A stretch of 64,000 bases of DNA, taken from Viridothelium virens. Lineage: Eukaryota; Ascomycota; Dothideomycetes; Trypetheliales; Trypetheliaceae. A program made the translations under genes and the position numbers. Of the stretch, positions 23,551-34,035 are shown one piece after another. The notes under the pieces were generated by a model, which was not told the origin of the DNA, did not search any database, and saw only the letters and a program-made list of their open reading frames with translations. Positions within the stretch are counted from its first letter, which is position 1. Every line of letters starts with the position of its first letter. The stretch is from NCBI GenBank assembly GCA_010094025.1, contig ML991799.1:1-64000 (forward strand), in the 5' to 3' direction.

Positions 23551-25450
23551 TTGGAAATTATCGAGAACTGCATTTCTCTTTTGTCAAATACCCAGCTCCA
23601 TGAGATAATTTCTGGTACATCACTCGAAATGCAGCAGTCTGAACTGAAGAAGGTCCTTTCCATTCGGAGTTTAGTAGAGTTGGCAGGTACGCATGACGTC
23701 CAAACGTCCGAGGACCAGGAAAGGGTCCTTCATCGTGACCTAAGCGAATATGGACGCCGGCGGAGTACAACGGGCCCATATGCAGACAATCTCGACGTTG
23801 ACGTCCTCATCGTTGGTGCTGGCTTTGGCGGCACGTTTCTGCTTTATGAGATGCGAAAGGCAGGTTATAAAACAGTGCTTTATGAGGCAGGCACAAGCTT
23901 TGGAGGCACCTGGAGGTGGAATAGGTATCCCGGAGCCCGGGTGGATTCCGAGGTGCCCGTCTACGAGCTTTCTATCCCGGAAGTCTGGAAAGAGTGGACC
24001 TGGAGTACCAATTATCCGAATTATCAAGAGTTGCAACAGTACTTTGATCACGTTGATAAAGTCCTCGATCTAAGCAGAGACTGCGCCTTCGAGACATGCG
24101 TGACAGGAGCTGAATTTGATGAGCAGTCGGGTAAATGGAATGTGAGGACTGTCGATGGACGAACAGCAAAGGCACAATTCTTGATCGTCGCGGCAGGGTT
24201 TGCCGCCAAACGCTATATTCCCGATTTCAACACTCTCGAAAAGTTCAAAGGGACGATGTTCCATTCATCTTTCTGGCCCACGGATGGTGTTGACGTACGT
24301 GGGAAGCGGTGCGCTGTCATCGGGACGGGCGCATCTGGTGTCCAGATTGCGCAAGAATGGGGGCCGATCGCAGGTGAACTAAAAGTTTTTCAACGTCAGT
24401 ACAATGATCCTGATATCGCTCCCAAACTAAGGTTTTTCAGGCACTCCCAACCTTGCAATACCAATGGGGAAAAGAGACCTCAGTGTGGAGGAGCAGAGCA
24501 GATTAAAGCCATTCTATCCCGAGCTTTATGCCTATCGTGAGACAACATTTGGCGGGCTCTGCTTTGATTTCTCCAAGAAAAACACCTTCGATGATTCGCC
24601 TAGCCAGAGACAAGAATTTTACCAGCAGCTTTGGGATCATGGTGGGTTCGCGTTCTGGCTGGGGAACTATAAAGATTATCTTTACGACGCGAAGGCAAAC
24701 CGAGAAGTCTACAATTTCTGGGCGAAGAAGCAGCGATCCCGTATCCATGACCCTCGAAAACGAGATCTTCTTTGTCCACTTGAGCCTCCGCACCCATTTG
24801 GTGTCAAGCGTCCCTGTCTGGAACAGAACTTCTACGAACAATTCAACCGACCGAATGTTGATGTCGTTGATATCTCCGAAGCTTCTGGCAACGCGATTGT
24901 AGAGTTTACGGAGACTGGTATCAAGACAGCTGATGGCAGCCACCATGAATTGGATGTGATTGCGATTGCCACTGGGTTTGATATTACTACTGGTGGTATG
25001 ACTAGTATGGGTCTAAAATCAGTCAAAGGGACATACCTTCAAGACGAATGGAAGAAGGCGGCACACACATATTTGGGTACCACGGTTTCGGGTTATCCAA
25101 ATATGTTCCATCTGTATGGGCCTCATGGACCCACGTTGCTTTCAAATGGTCCAACTAGCGTCGAGATCCAGGGTCGCTGGATCAGAGACGCGATAAACAA
25201 GATCAATTCGCAGAAGTTGAAATTCATCGATCCCACAGAGGAGGCCAGCATGATGTGGAAGAATCGGATCAACGAGCTGAGCGATATAAGCCTTTTCCCC
25301 ACGACGAAATCAACGTACATGGGCGGCAGTCTTCCGGGCAAGGCATTTGAACAGGTCAACTATGCTGGTGGCATGTCGAAGTATAAGGAAGAGATAAACG
25401 CAGTTTTGCCAGATTGGAAAGGATTCAGGACTGTGGCAGTTGGAGGATAG
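23551..25450 (+). CDS. Baeyer-Villiger monooxygenase (flavin, type I)
   Basis: Predicted 617-residue FAD/NADPH enzyme in two exons (23551-24394 and 24441-25450), joined across a 46-base intron with branch AACTAAG; the join gives VFQRTPNLAIPM. It inserts one O2 atom next to a ketone to give an ester or lactone. Signs are the first Rossmann motif GAGFGGTFLLYEM (about residue 92), GGTWRWNRYPGARVD, the family fingerprint FKGTMFHSSFWPTD (FxGxxxHxxxWP/D), a second Rossmann motif GTGASGVQIAQEWG, the ATGFD motif (IAIATGFDITTGG) and a C-terminal NMFHLYGPHGP. Length and motif order fit cyclopentanone/cyclohexanone-type enzymes. The extra 90 residues before the first Rossmann fold resemble the N-terminal arms of fungal members. 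No signal peptide. An alternative start at the in-frame ATG 23629 is possible. An alcohol dehydrogenase relic follows on the same strand. Confidence 0.93.
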
Positions 25451-25861
25451 GCCGTAACTCAATTTTTGGACGAAGGGCAGGATTTCGTAGCTGACTTGGC
25501 ATGGAGCTACGCGATTCTGGGGTGGAACAATGTTCAGCAGTCTTAACCAATGAATGCACTTACGTATTTGACATTTTTGTATTTGTTTTGGCCGATTGCT
25601 AGCTCTTCCGTTCTCCGAATGCATTATTGACCGGCTCTCAGCCTAGTCTCCGCGTAGGGAAGTCGATCCGGACTATACATCGATGCCTCTCTGGCCGCAT
25701 ACCAAGTAAGGATATGGAAGAATGGGTTTCTCCACTATCTTCGTATGCGGATTTATCTGTGAAGGCGTTCTACGGGACTACGCCCGCATTAGGCTCACTC
25801 ATTCATCAAAACGCGCTCAAGGACCGGACTGCGATGTGCCAAAGGGGCCAGCCTAACTGCT

Positions 25862-26227
25862 TATATCGACTGCACTCTCACGGGTGCTACGGATCCGGTT
25901 CACATTGCGAGCGGCCTGAAGGCGCCGGTAGGAACTGCCGTATGGTTCTCAATGGCGGTACTGCTGTAGACGTGGCAATCCCATACTTCATGGAGATGAA
26001 GAAGAATTTTCCGATCAAGAGATGGCTCATGTGCAATGGAGAGCACATACGAACCCTTGTTAGGATGGCCGACACCGGGATCTTCAAACTATTTAGAAAA
26101 AGGTGCTGGCCTCGAAGCCGTTAAAAGGTATTCCCTGGATGAGTCGGAAGTGGCCTTTGACGGACTAGGGCAACATCTGCTTGGGGAAAACAAGCAATCA
26201 TCATTCCATGATCAATGTGGACAGTGA
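25862..26227 (+). pseudogene. Relic of a zinc-type alcohol dehydrogenase (C-terminal part)
   Basis: Pieces of the cofactor and C-terminal half of a medium-chain zinc alcohol dehydrogenase lie in order but in different frames. YIDCTLTGATDPVHIASGLK starts at 25862. AVDVAIPYFMEMKKNFPIK, then MCNGEHIRTLVRMADTGIFKL, is shifted to another frame. EKGAGLEAVKRYSLDE, then EVAFDGLGQ, returns to the first frame and ends near 26227. At least two frame changes make it non-functional. The N-terminal GroES-like half with zinc ligands is not recognisable between 25451 and 25861. It lies about 400 bases downstream of, and in line with, the monooxygenase gene. Identification rests on motif order only. Confidence 0.6.
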
Positions 26228-26841
26228 GTCCAGGATCGGGGCTGAATTTTGATTGTCAATGGTTAACCGTATCTCAGGCCAAGATTCAGTCATGTAGTTC
26301 GCCAGCTTCTGGATTTCTATGGCAGGTTGACTCCTTTTATGGGGTGATTTTCCGCATTTTATAGCGAAATTGAATCGTTCACAGTCCTGATCCCGAAGTC
26401 GAGAGGCAACCGTTCTGATACGGAGCCTTAGCCTTAGTATGCAATTAGTAGAAGAGACATGAGGGATGAAAAATGATAGTTGTAACGATGCCGGAGTTTC
26501 GGCCTTGTGGACCAAGACGCACGAGCCATGCCGTTTGTACACTTCATTCCCGTCTGCGTCCCTTGTCTTAGCAATTGATATGCACAGCTGACCTCTTCGC
26601 ACATTCCTTGGCTGAGAGTGGTCTTCGCGGTCGGCTAGGACAGGAAACCCTCTACTCTCGTGGAAGAAGAGGTAATGAGGTGGGTGCCTTCCGCTTCTAG
26701 CCAACACCGCATGAAGACTAACGATGATCTCCTCATAGTAATGGCGCCCTGAACATTATCTTCAGCTCCTCCCAACATATCTCCAACTCGAGTCTCGTCC
26801 GACAAGGTCATCTCAGATACGTCTCGGAACTTGTACCGCAT
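26201..26841 (-). other. Unrecognised overlapping frames
   Basis: Two minus-strand frames (26841-26635 and 26707-26201) have protein-like composition, for example MRYKFRDVSEMTLSDETR and LCISIAKTRDADGNEVY, and could be parts of one spliced or decayed gene. I do not recognise a family and cannot place a convincing intron. Confidence 0.25.
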
Positions 26842-27386
26842 ACAGGCGACCGTTTCTAGACGCGTTTCAAGTGCCTACAACATCATGAAACCCACTCTTC
26901 GTACCTAGTCCCTTTGTGCAGTGAAGCTTCCTGCTCAAGATCGGGACATGATATCCGTCAAAATTCCTAACTGCGGGTTTAAAAGAGTTGAGCTCTTGAG
27001 CGCGGAAAGGTAGGTGAAGGACAGGAAGAGTTTTTTAGGAAAGCGGCTGGCTTTTATTCAACTCGATCGAGTTGATTGATAGGAAATGAGGCCTACGAGC
27101 TGCGCATGCGAGGTCTATAAGCATGGCAATCTGCAATGTGCTCGATCCCTTGATACTCCGGCAAGGCGAGGCTGATGGAACGGAAGGGTGGTGGTCAGGA
27201 TGCTTGAAGCTTCAGGAGAAGAAGAACATCAACGAAGAAACCTCTACTCCATAATGTAGAACTCTGCAAAAGGGAAAATCATATTTTGATCAGAACAACC
27301 ATTTGCCATCGATTTCCCTTCTTTGAATCTCAGTCGGCTGTAAAGGGACTGCCTTACGCATTTCCAAAGCAACTTCCTATAGCATC
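26842..27386. other. Gap with no supported gene
   Basis: Nothing recognisable on either strand. Confidence 0.5.
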
Positions 27387-27761
27387 TTACCAGCAAGACG
27401 CACTCATGTCACGAAATGAGTTCTTACCACAATGTACCTCGCCATTTTGGTGGTGTGCATTTCAGTCACTAACAAAACGAACCTCGAAACCTGCCTTAGC
27501 ATACATCGCGGTAGCCGCTTTAGCGGGGGTATCTTTTCCATCCATGAGTGGTCCGTACGATTTTGGTCTGGTGTATGTATTCCCTCCATCGAAGACGGAC
27601 GCGTTGATGATGTGTCGAAAGAAAGCCATTGCTTTGAAGTTATTCCCGGTGAAGAATCCCTCTTTCCAGAACAGACTTGGCAGGTGCAAAATCTCCGTAT
27701 CGTCTATTTCAATCTTTTGCTTCAAGGTCTAGATATTGGCATCAATCCGTTTTGCAGCTTC
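27387..27761 (-). pseudogene. Relic of a protein-arginine deiminase (C-terminal end)
   Basis: A 125-codon minus-strand stretch matches the C-terminal catalytic end of PAD-type protein-arginine deiminases, which convert peptidyl arginine to citrulline. In order it shows KQKIEIDDTEILHLPSLFW, NASVFDGGNTYTRPKSYGPL, MDGKDTPAKAATAMYAKAGF, and the catalytic-cysteine motif GEVHCGKNSFRDM (Cys codon 27431-27429; family form EVHCGTN). The frame holds TAG at 27731-27729, where Gln (CAG) would fit, and TGA at 27464-27462, where Trp would fit the family's DW. No earlier PAD sequence is recognisable upstream to 28200, so the gene is truncated as well. PAD homologues are scattered among fungi, which often prompts thoughts of horizontal transfer; the sequence here cannot settle that. 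Confidence 0.7.
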
Positions 27762-28384
27762 ACCGTTGAGGCTTGCTTGAAGTCAGTGAAATCTTGGAAG
27801 TTAAAGTTCTGGCCGGAGCGGGATTGAAGAGAGGAACTCAGACTTCAAGGCTTTGTGGTAAGGATTGAGACTGGAATATTCTAAGTGAGAGCTTTTTTGA
27901 TACTAAGTAAATCATGACTGGAAATTTGAGTCTACCCGGATGGCCTGACCAGCGACCGCGCTCAGGTATAACGACAATGTTCCTGCTCCAATGTTTCAAT
28001 ACGGCAAACAAGGAATAGAAAGAGGACTGGCGGAAAGCTTGAAAAAATCTACGTAAGCTTTAATATAGACATGTTTAGGAAACAAAGTATGCGAAATAGC
28101 TAGATCGAGAAACTTGTTAGAGCTCTCATTTGATGAGAGCTCTCTAAATCGTTTCACCCTACACAGATATGGACAGTGTGCTTGCTCGCGAACGCGAAAA
28201 ATAGCTAACGATCCTTCAATGGATCCATAAATGAATGGCAGGCGTGGCTCCCAATTGTTTCACAAAGTCAACTCACCTAGTCGTTTCCATTTCCCACACC
28301 GGATTCAGGCTCATCCTACTACTCTCCCCACTCCCTACGAGTCTCCTTGTGAAGAAATGGGCCGGTCCTTTTCATCTGGCAAAC
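27762..28384. other. Gap upstream of the deiminase relic
   Basis: No further deiminase motifs were found in three minus-strand frames and no other gene is supported. Confidence 0.45.
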
Positions 28385-29907
28385 TCACGACTGAATGGCT
28401 CCATCTGCCACTGTTCCTGTGGGACCTCCATACAGTGAGAAACCAGGACAAGCCGTGAGCGCGCTTTGATTCACGCTCCCGATCGGCGTGCAATTTAAGC
28501 CGGACAATGGGCTTGTCAGTGGTCCGATAAGTGAGGCTAGCTCTGAGGTACTAAGTCCAGTTATCAAAGGCAGCTCGGCCAAAGCAAATTCGACAGCGAA
28601 GCAGAAGGGATTAGCAGCAGCTTGTTCGGCCGTATAGGCACCATTCGTAAGTATCGCAGGATCGATGATGCTGAAGCTATTGACCGTGCCTTTATTGCAT
28701 CCGGGCAAATTGATTTGGGGCGAGGTCTCAGAAAAGTATAGGATATCGGTAATAAAGTAGGGGATCGAATATTCGTCAATAGGATTCCGCTTGTACCAAT
28801 TGTCGGGAATTCGCTCGTTCCCAGGGACCCACGTGAGCTGTCGGAGGCAGTCAGTCAAGGTTTACAGGTTGGATCAAGGAGGCTGACTTACATTATCCTC
28901 GGGACCATAGATGGACATAAAGCTTTTCAGAACATCTTTATTCAATATTCCTTCAGGATATTCCGCCGACTTATTTGCCATGAATCGGTAAATAAACGAG
29001 AAGGCCGCCTGGGTAACTGCGGTTCCGCTGAATGGCAGATATGCAAAGTAGGGGTTTTTATCGATGCTTTCTTGAAACCGCTGACCTCGGAATGTGCGGA
29101 GAACATCCAAATTGTAATTGGCAGCAGATGCATTAGGTTGTAAATTATACAGATTGTTGAATTGCTCCATGACCAAGCGGCTGTTTGAACCATACTGGTT
29201 AAGATCTGCCATGAGAGGAGAGCTGTCGCCTTCATAGTTGTTGTGTGAGCCTCCGATTCCGACGTGAGGATCTCCAGCAATTGACCACGAGGTTAAAGGC
29301 CCATCTACAACAGCACCATAGGTTGCCAAGAAGAGACTAAGGTCCTGTCAATGCTAAGTCAGGCCATATTCACGCTATTTGAGTAAGGACATCTGGAGGC
29401 TCATTTGCTTTCAATCCACAATGTCCCCCATCCATGGTGGATCAGTAAAAAGCCAGAACGGAATAGTGGGGGAAATTGTGCATTAGTAACTACAGAAAAA
29501 CGTACTGGTGACATGCCAAACACTGTTTGAGCGGCATTGTAAAATTGCTGGATTGTTGCATATCCATTGTGTGGTAGATAGCCGTGATTTGCCATAGCGT
29601 TGAGACCTGGACATTCTCCCCTCTGATCGCCAGGCCCGGGAGCAACGAAAGCATAATCTCCTTGATTGCTTACATATTGTGCCGCCGCATCAAAGGGTGG
29701 AGGTGTCGCAGGCAAGGCTCCAGCACCTTGCGGTGCGGTTGAGTCAACTTGTCTCTTTAACTTCTGCTTAAAGGCTTCTGCGTAAACCGGTCCCATGAAT
29801 TGATCCATTTTACCAGGAAAGGCAGTAACGTTGGAAGCCAGTATGACGACCGTAGCCGTAAAGAGAGTAACTGTCTTCATGACGGAGAGGAGTGAAATTG
29901 AAGTCAT
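28385..29907 (-). CDS. Secreted heme-thiolate peroxygenase (UPO / chloroperoxidase family)
   Basis: Predicted 435-residue secreted enzyme in three exons: 29907-29506, 29344-28892 and 28837-28385. It uses H2O2 to oxygenate or halogenate organic substrates. Seen are a signal peptide (MKTVTLFTATVVILASNVTA, after a possible start nine residues earlier), a Lys-Arg pair at about 51-52 that could be a Kex2 site, the proximal heme-ligand motif GDQRGECPGLNAMANHGYLP (Cys about 99), and the Mg/acid-base motif NNYEGDSSPLMAD in exon 2. The EGD form and length fit the long-type UPO group rather than short EHD enzymes; Glu replaces the first Pro of the usual PCP, a variant known in ascomycetes. Intron 1 is long (161 bases) and might hide a tiny exon. 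The tandem upstream gene is a GMC oxidase on the same strand. Confidence 0.9.
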
Positions 29908-31292
29908 TGTAGAAAATGAACGATAGGTAGAAAGGAGCAGTGAAATATAGACATCGAATTATGATAGCATTTCTCAACCCGAGCGCATGAAAAGCAAGAT
30001 CCACATCCGATATCTGAAGAACCCGAGACCCCGGATTGGCAGGAGATTGGCTTGCATGGTGGAAGTGTACTTGTCTAATCTTGGACGCTATCGTACATTC
30101 CGGATGTGGACCGGGCCATTAGGGGAAAGCAACGGACTTCAAGGGTGACAAGGGCAGTCTGTTTCACCTCCCCATTAGAATTATCTCGCAGAGTAAGTCA
30201 AGGTAATCCACGAGTATTGAAACGACAGGGGTGTAGGGCGTTCGGGCTCATATCATCCTCGATCTTGGAAGGAGACTGGAGTCTAAGGTCAGCAGATCAA
30301 CGGTGTGGCTTTTTTTTTTAGCCGTAGAGGCAGGTACGCCATATTTCAACGGGTGAGCGCCAGCAGGCCATTCCTGCACGCATGCAGACCAGGCACAGGC
30401 ACCGGCAGGTACATGTTTGTCACGACAAACGGTCTCACAGAGGGGTGGAGACATGGCTTGCTTCCCGTTGGATCGACGATGTGACCACTGAAAGAGCGTC
30501 GTTGAAAGATCCACTGACGAATGATAGGACGGTAGGTTCTGCACATCAGGGCACTAGAATATCTCTGTAGGGAAGATTCCGCACGGGAGACGAATGGCGT
30601 CCTGCGGTTTTCGTGTTTCGGCAGAGCGAGAATCGTCGCAAGGTACGGAACACTAAGGCTGAATACGGCCGTCCGGATATAAACAGATGGTCTTAAAGCT
30701 TAGACCCCAGAGTACGTAATCGCAAGAGAGTACATAGATCGCTTTTCAAAAATTGCCTTGGCAAATATATATCAAACGTAGCGCAATGATCCACATCTAG
30801 CGACCGGATCATTAGGAGGCCTAAAAGCTTAATGGGACGTTCAATGGGTGATGGGAAAGGTACGACTGCGAGTATTCAATCGTCAAGAGGTTTAGATTTG
30901 GAATACTAGGCTTATTGAATTGCTCACTGGCCTTTTTGTATTTTAGGGACGGAGGTCTCTGAGAGCAACAAACGAGGATTTGGCAAAGAATTGGGAATGT
31001 CTTCGAACCTTGATAGTAAAAGGGCTGTACACACAAAGTTCTGAAGCGTACTGAGATATGTACCTACTGTTCAGCTTGCGACAATCTCGCAGGACACGAA
31101 TTCTTCGGGACTTGGTCTTTTTTCAGTCGATGTATTAACGGTGGTCGGCTATAATTTGCCTATGTACTTGCTGGGTCTATCTAACGCTCCACAGATAGGA
31201 GCAAAATCTAGCAACTCAGGTGTGAGAAGGGTATCGCCCATTCAACCTCTTCGCTGTATCCCGCAAGGATGCGTTCTGTGTCCCCCTGCCAT
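29908..31292. other. 1.4 kb gap between peroxygenase and GMC oxidase genes
   Basis: No gene supported. It holds the peroxygenase promoter and the GMC 3' end. Frames around 30106-30570 on both strands look random. Confidence 0.5.
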
Positions 31293-34035
31293 CTAATTTC
31301 CCGCCACAAAATAAGGATCGACAAAGCCAAACAACTTGCTGAAGTCGCTCTTCGCCTTTGAGACGACCCACTTCTGGTCCCATCGCTCTTCCGGTTTGCA
31401 TCCACAGCAACCCTCTGCGCCAGAACTGGACATTGGACTGCCCGGAGCAGATGCTGTTGGTGCTTCTGTTGATACATTGCTGCTTGCTTCACCATTTGGT
31501 GCACCAGGTGCTACGTATTTGGTAACAGTTACGACAGGTGGCATGGGGGGAAGAGTAGGCTGAGCAACACCAGCAGAAGCGGGAGAGCCTCCTGTAATTC
31601 CGGCAATGCCACTTCCTCCGCTGGCCTTGGATGTCGGCACAGAGGCAGCGGAGGCGAGAGCGGACGAGACAAGCGCAGAAAGGGAAGCTGCCTTGGGAGA
31701 AGAACCCTTGCCAGAAGACCCGCGGCCTGATCCAAGGCCAGACCCAAGGCCAGACCCGAGGCCTGATGGAGCAATGCCAGATCCACTTGAGTTAGACGAG
31801 CTCTGAGCGCTTGGAACTGGAAGTGAAAAGGTTGAGGGTGATGCAAGTGTTGCAGCTCCCACTGGGGTCGTAGAGGTGCTGTTTGATGGCCCGCAGGAAC
31901 CGGACGTCACTGGAGCGCTTCGGATGATGTCGGCAGCCTTCTCAGCGACGCCATATACCACAGCCTGCAAGTGGGCGGCCGGTAATAGTGGGAAAATACT
32001 AGCGTCAACGACACGAAGGTTCGTCGTTCCATAAACCAAAAGGTTTGAGTCGACCACACCTCCGAGCTCTTGCGGCATCATTGCACAAGTACCAGATACA
32101 TGGTACTCGGTTCGCAATCCAGTCCGTAGAAGCTGCATAAGTGAATCATCGCTTGCGCCTGCTTGTGGAACTGTTTGTACGGGGTTGAGTGACGCCATTG
32201 CTGGGTGGGCGATGATGCGGTCATTAAAGTGGAGGGTAGCCAAAAGGACTTGCATATCAACGGGGTTTGAGCCGTAACGAGGGTCAATGGCAGGCGGCGT
32301 GAACGGATCAGTGGATGAGATCTGTATTGAGCCACGTGAGAATGGCCGCATGTTGCTCAAGGTCATGGTTCCTGCGTTGTTGTTCAGTAGCTCATAAACT
32401 CCACGGTTTTCATCCCGAAGGGCATTGACAAGCAGAGCTTGCTGCGCTGCGTAGCCTGCAACTATAGTCGGGTCGAGTCCAGCAGCCAGGTAGTCGCCAG
32501 CTGACTGAGCTGCGGCCAGGTCAGCGATAGACGTGTTCCCATCTACAATGGAAGGAAGTGATGGAAAGGCGTCACCATCCGGCGAACCCAAACACCAAGG
32601 ACCAGTTGCATTTGCGTGATAGTCAGCAGCCGCAGTAGCATTCCAGGACGGATCGGTAGAAAGTCGCGTTGGGAGAATGTATTCGCTTGTATTGTATGGC
32701 GTGTAAGTATCAATCATGTAATGGTCTTGCAGATTAAAGCCCACACCAGCCAGGTTATTCAGCACGGGAACACCGAGCCTGGAGAGGAGGTCCTGCGGGC
32801 CTAAACCAGACAGCTGCAAGAGCTGGGGAGAATGAATGCTACCACCGGAGATGATCACCTCACGTCGAGCAGTGACGTTCATACGAGGAGCGGCCCCATC
32901 AGGAGCATACTTAAAAGATGTCAGCACATGTATTCATTCGTCGGTACGGGTTATACGTGGAAGATATTGGCATGGGACGCAAGCTTACCTCTACACCAAT
33001 TGCATGCAGATTGGGGCTATTGCACGACGAATTTCCAGCCAGGGCGTGTCCTTGGTGCAAAACATTTCGTTTGCGGCTTGAAGGGGTTGCGACTGGAGGT
33101 GGCCCAAAAATGCCGTTCGAGACAGCCGCCGACCCAGCGCCATTCTCCTGTCCGCCTGCAGCACCTTCTGCCCCGGCCTGGCCCTCAAATAGCACACGCG
33201 TGACTGTTTGTCCAGTGCTGACATACAAATTAGGTCTTGATGCCGCAGAGTCATAGTAAGCCCTTCGTGCAGTGGAACGAGTTTGCGAGACAGGATCCAG
33301 ATCAAGTGGAAGATACGTGATTCCTGCGGTCCCATCGTTGACGTCCTCTGCTGTGGGCACTCCAAGGGCGCTAAGTGCTTGATATAAGGGGATGGTCTCG
33401 TTATATCTCCAATTCGAATAGCTGACGTTAACAGGTCCAGTGGATCCATGGATTCCCATGTCGGGTTCCATGTAATATTGAGTGTCGAGCTGCTGTGAAG
33501 ATGGCGGTGTGAATGTCTCGCTCTGTGGTCCATTAGTAAAATGTTTATATTGCAAAACAGGCGGGACACGTACGCGCATGAAATAGGGAAGCATGTCTTC
33601 CCAGGACCATCCGGGGTTACCTAGAGCCTCCCAGTCTGCATAGTCGCCTTGGCCACCACGGTTCCAGAGCATTCCGTTGATGATGGTCCCACCACCCAGT
33701 GCGTGTCCTTGAGGTATAGCTCGAGGAGTACCATCAAGGTAAGTCTGTGGTACAGTTGACAAATTCCAGTCATATCGCGTGCCGACTTCGGAGCCCATAA
33801 AGACGGGAATTTCGACTCCAGGTTCACCATTGTCGGCAGGACCTGCTTCAAGAACAAGGACTGTAACGGAAGAATCCTCAGAGAGCCGATTTGCCACGGT
33901 CAAGCCAGCAGCACCTCCACCCACAACAATATAGTCGTACTCAGCGAGCAGAGGTGTATTAAGCGGGAGGGCATTAGCAGTGAAGAAAGTCGAGAGAGTG
34001 CAAAGAAAACTAAGAGAGAGAGCTTTGGGACCCAT
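31293..34035 (-). CDS. Secreted GMC oxidoreductase with long C-terminal tail
   Basis: Predicted 870-residue secreted flavoprotein (AA3-like, glucose- or aryl-alcohol-oxidase type) in three exons: 34035-33574, 33522-32989 and 32909-31293. It should oxidise an alcohol or sugar and yield H2O2. Seen are a signal peptide (ALSLSFLCTLSTFFTANA), the FAD Rossmann motif YDYIVVGGGAAGLTVANRL, GMC signature 1 (HALGGGTIINGMLWNRGG), signature 2 (GSIHSPQLLQLSGLGP), and the two catalytic-site histidines in EYHVSGTCAMMP (about 602) and AAHLQAVVYG (about 645). Family members usually stop near 600-650 residues. Here about 208 residues follow: a Ser/Thr/Pro/Ala-rich linker with GLGSGLGSGLGSG repeats, then GCCGCKPEERWDQKWVV and a final aromatic segment. 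No GPI or membrane anchor is evident. Introns of 51 and 79 bases fit in phase 0. Confidence 0.92.
31715..31770. repeat. Short tandem repeat inside the GMC oxidase tail
   Basis: A repeated unit close to GACCCAAGGCCA (forward strand) encodes GLGSGLGSGLGSG in the oxidase linker on the minus strand. Copies differ at a few positions. Confidence 0.8.

Noticed and set aside
27387-27761. RIP (repeat-induced point mutation) as the cause of the deiminase stops
   Set aside because: Only one of the two stops fits a CpA-to-TpA change. The TGG-to-TGA change lies in a CpC context, and no repeat copy is visible in the window.
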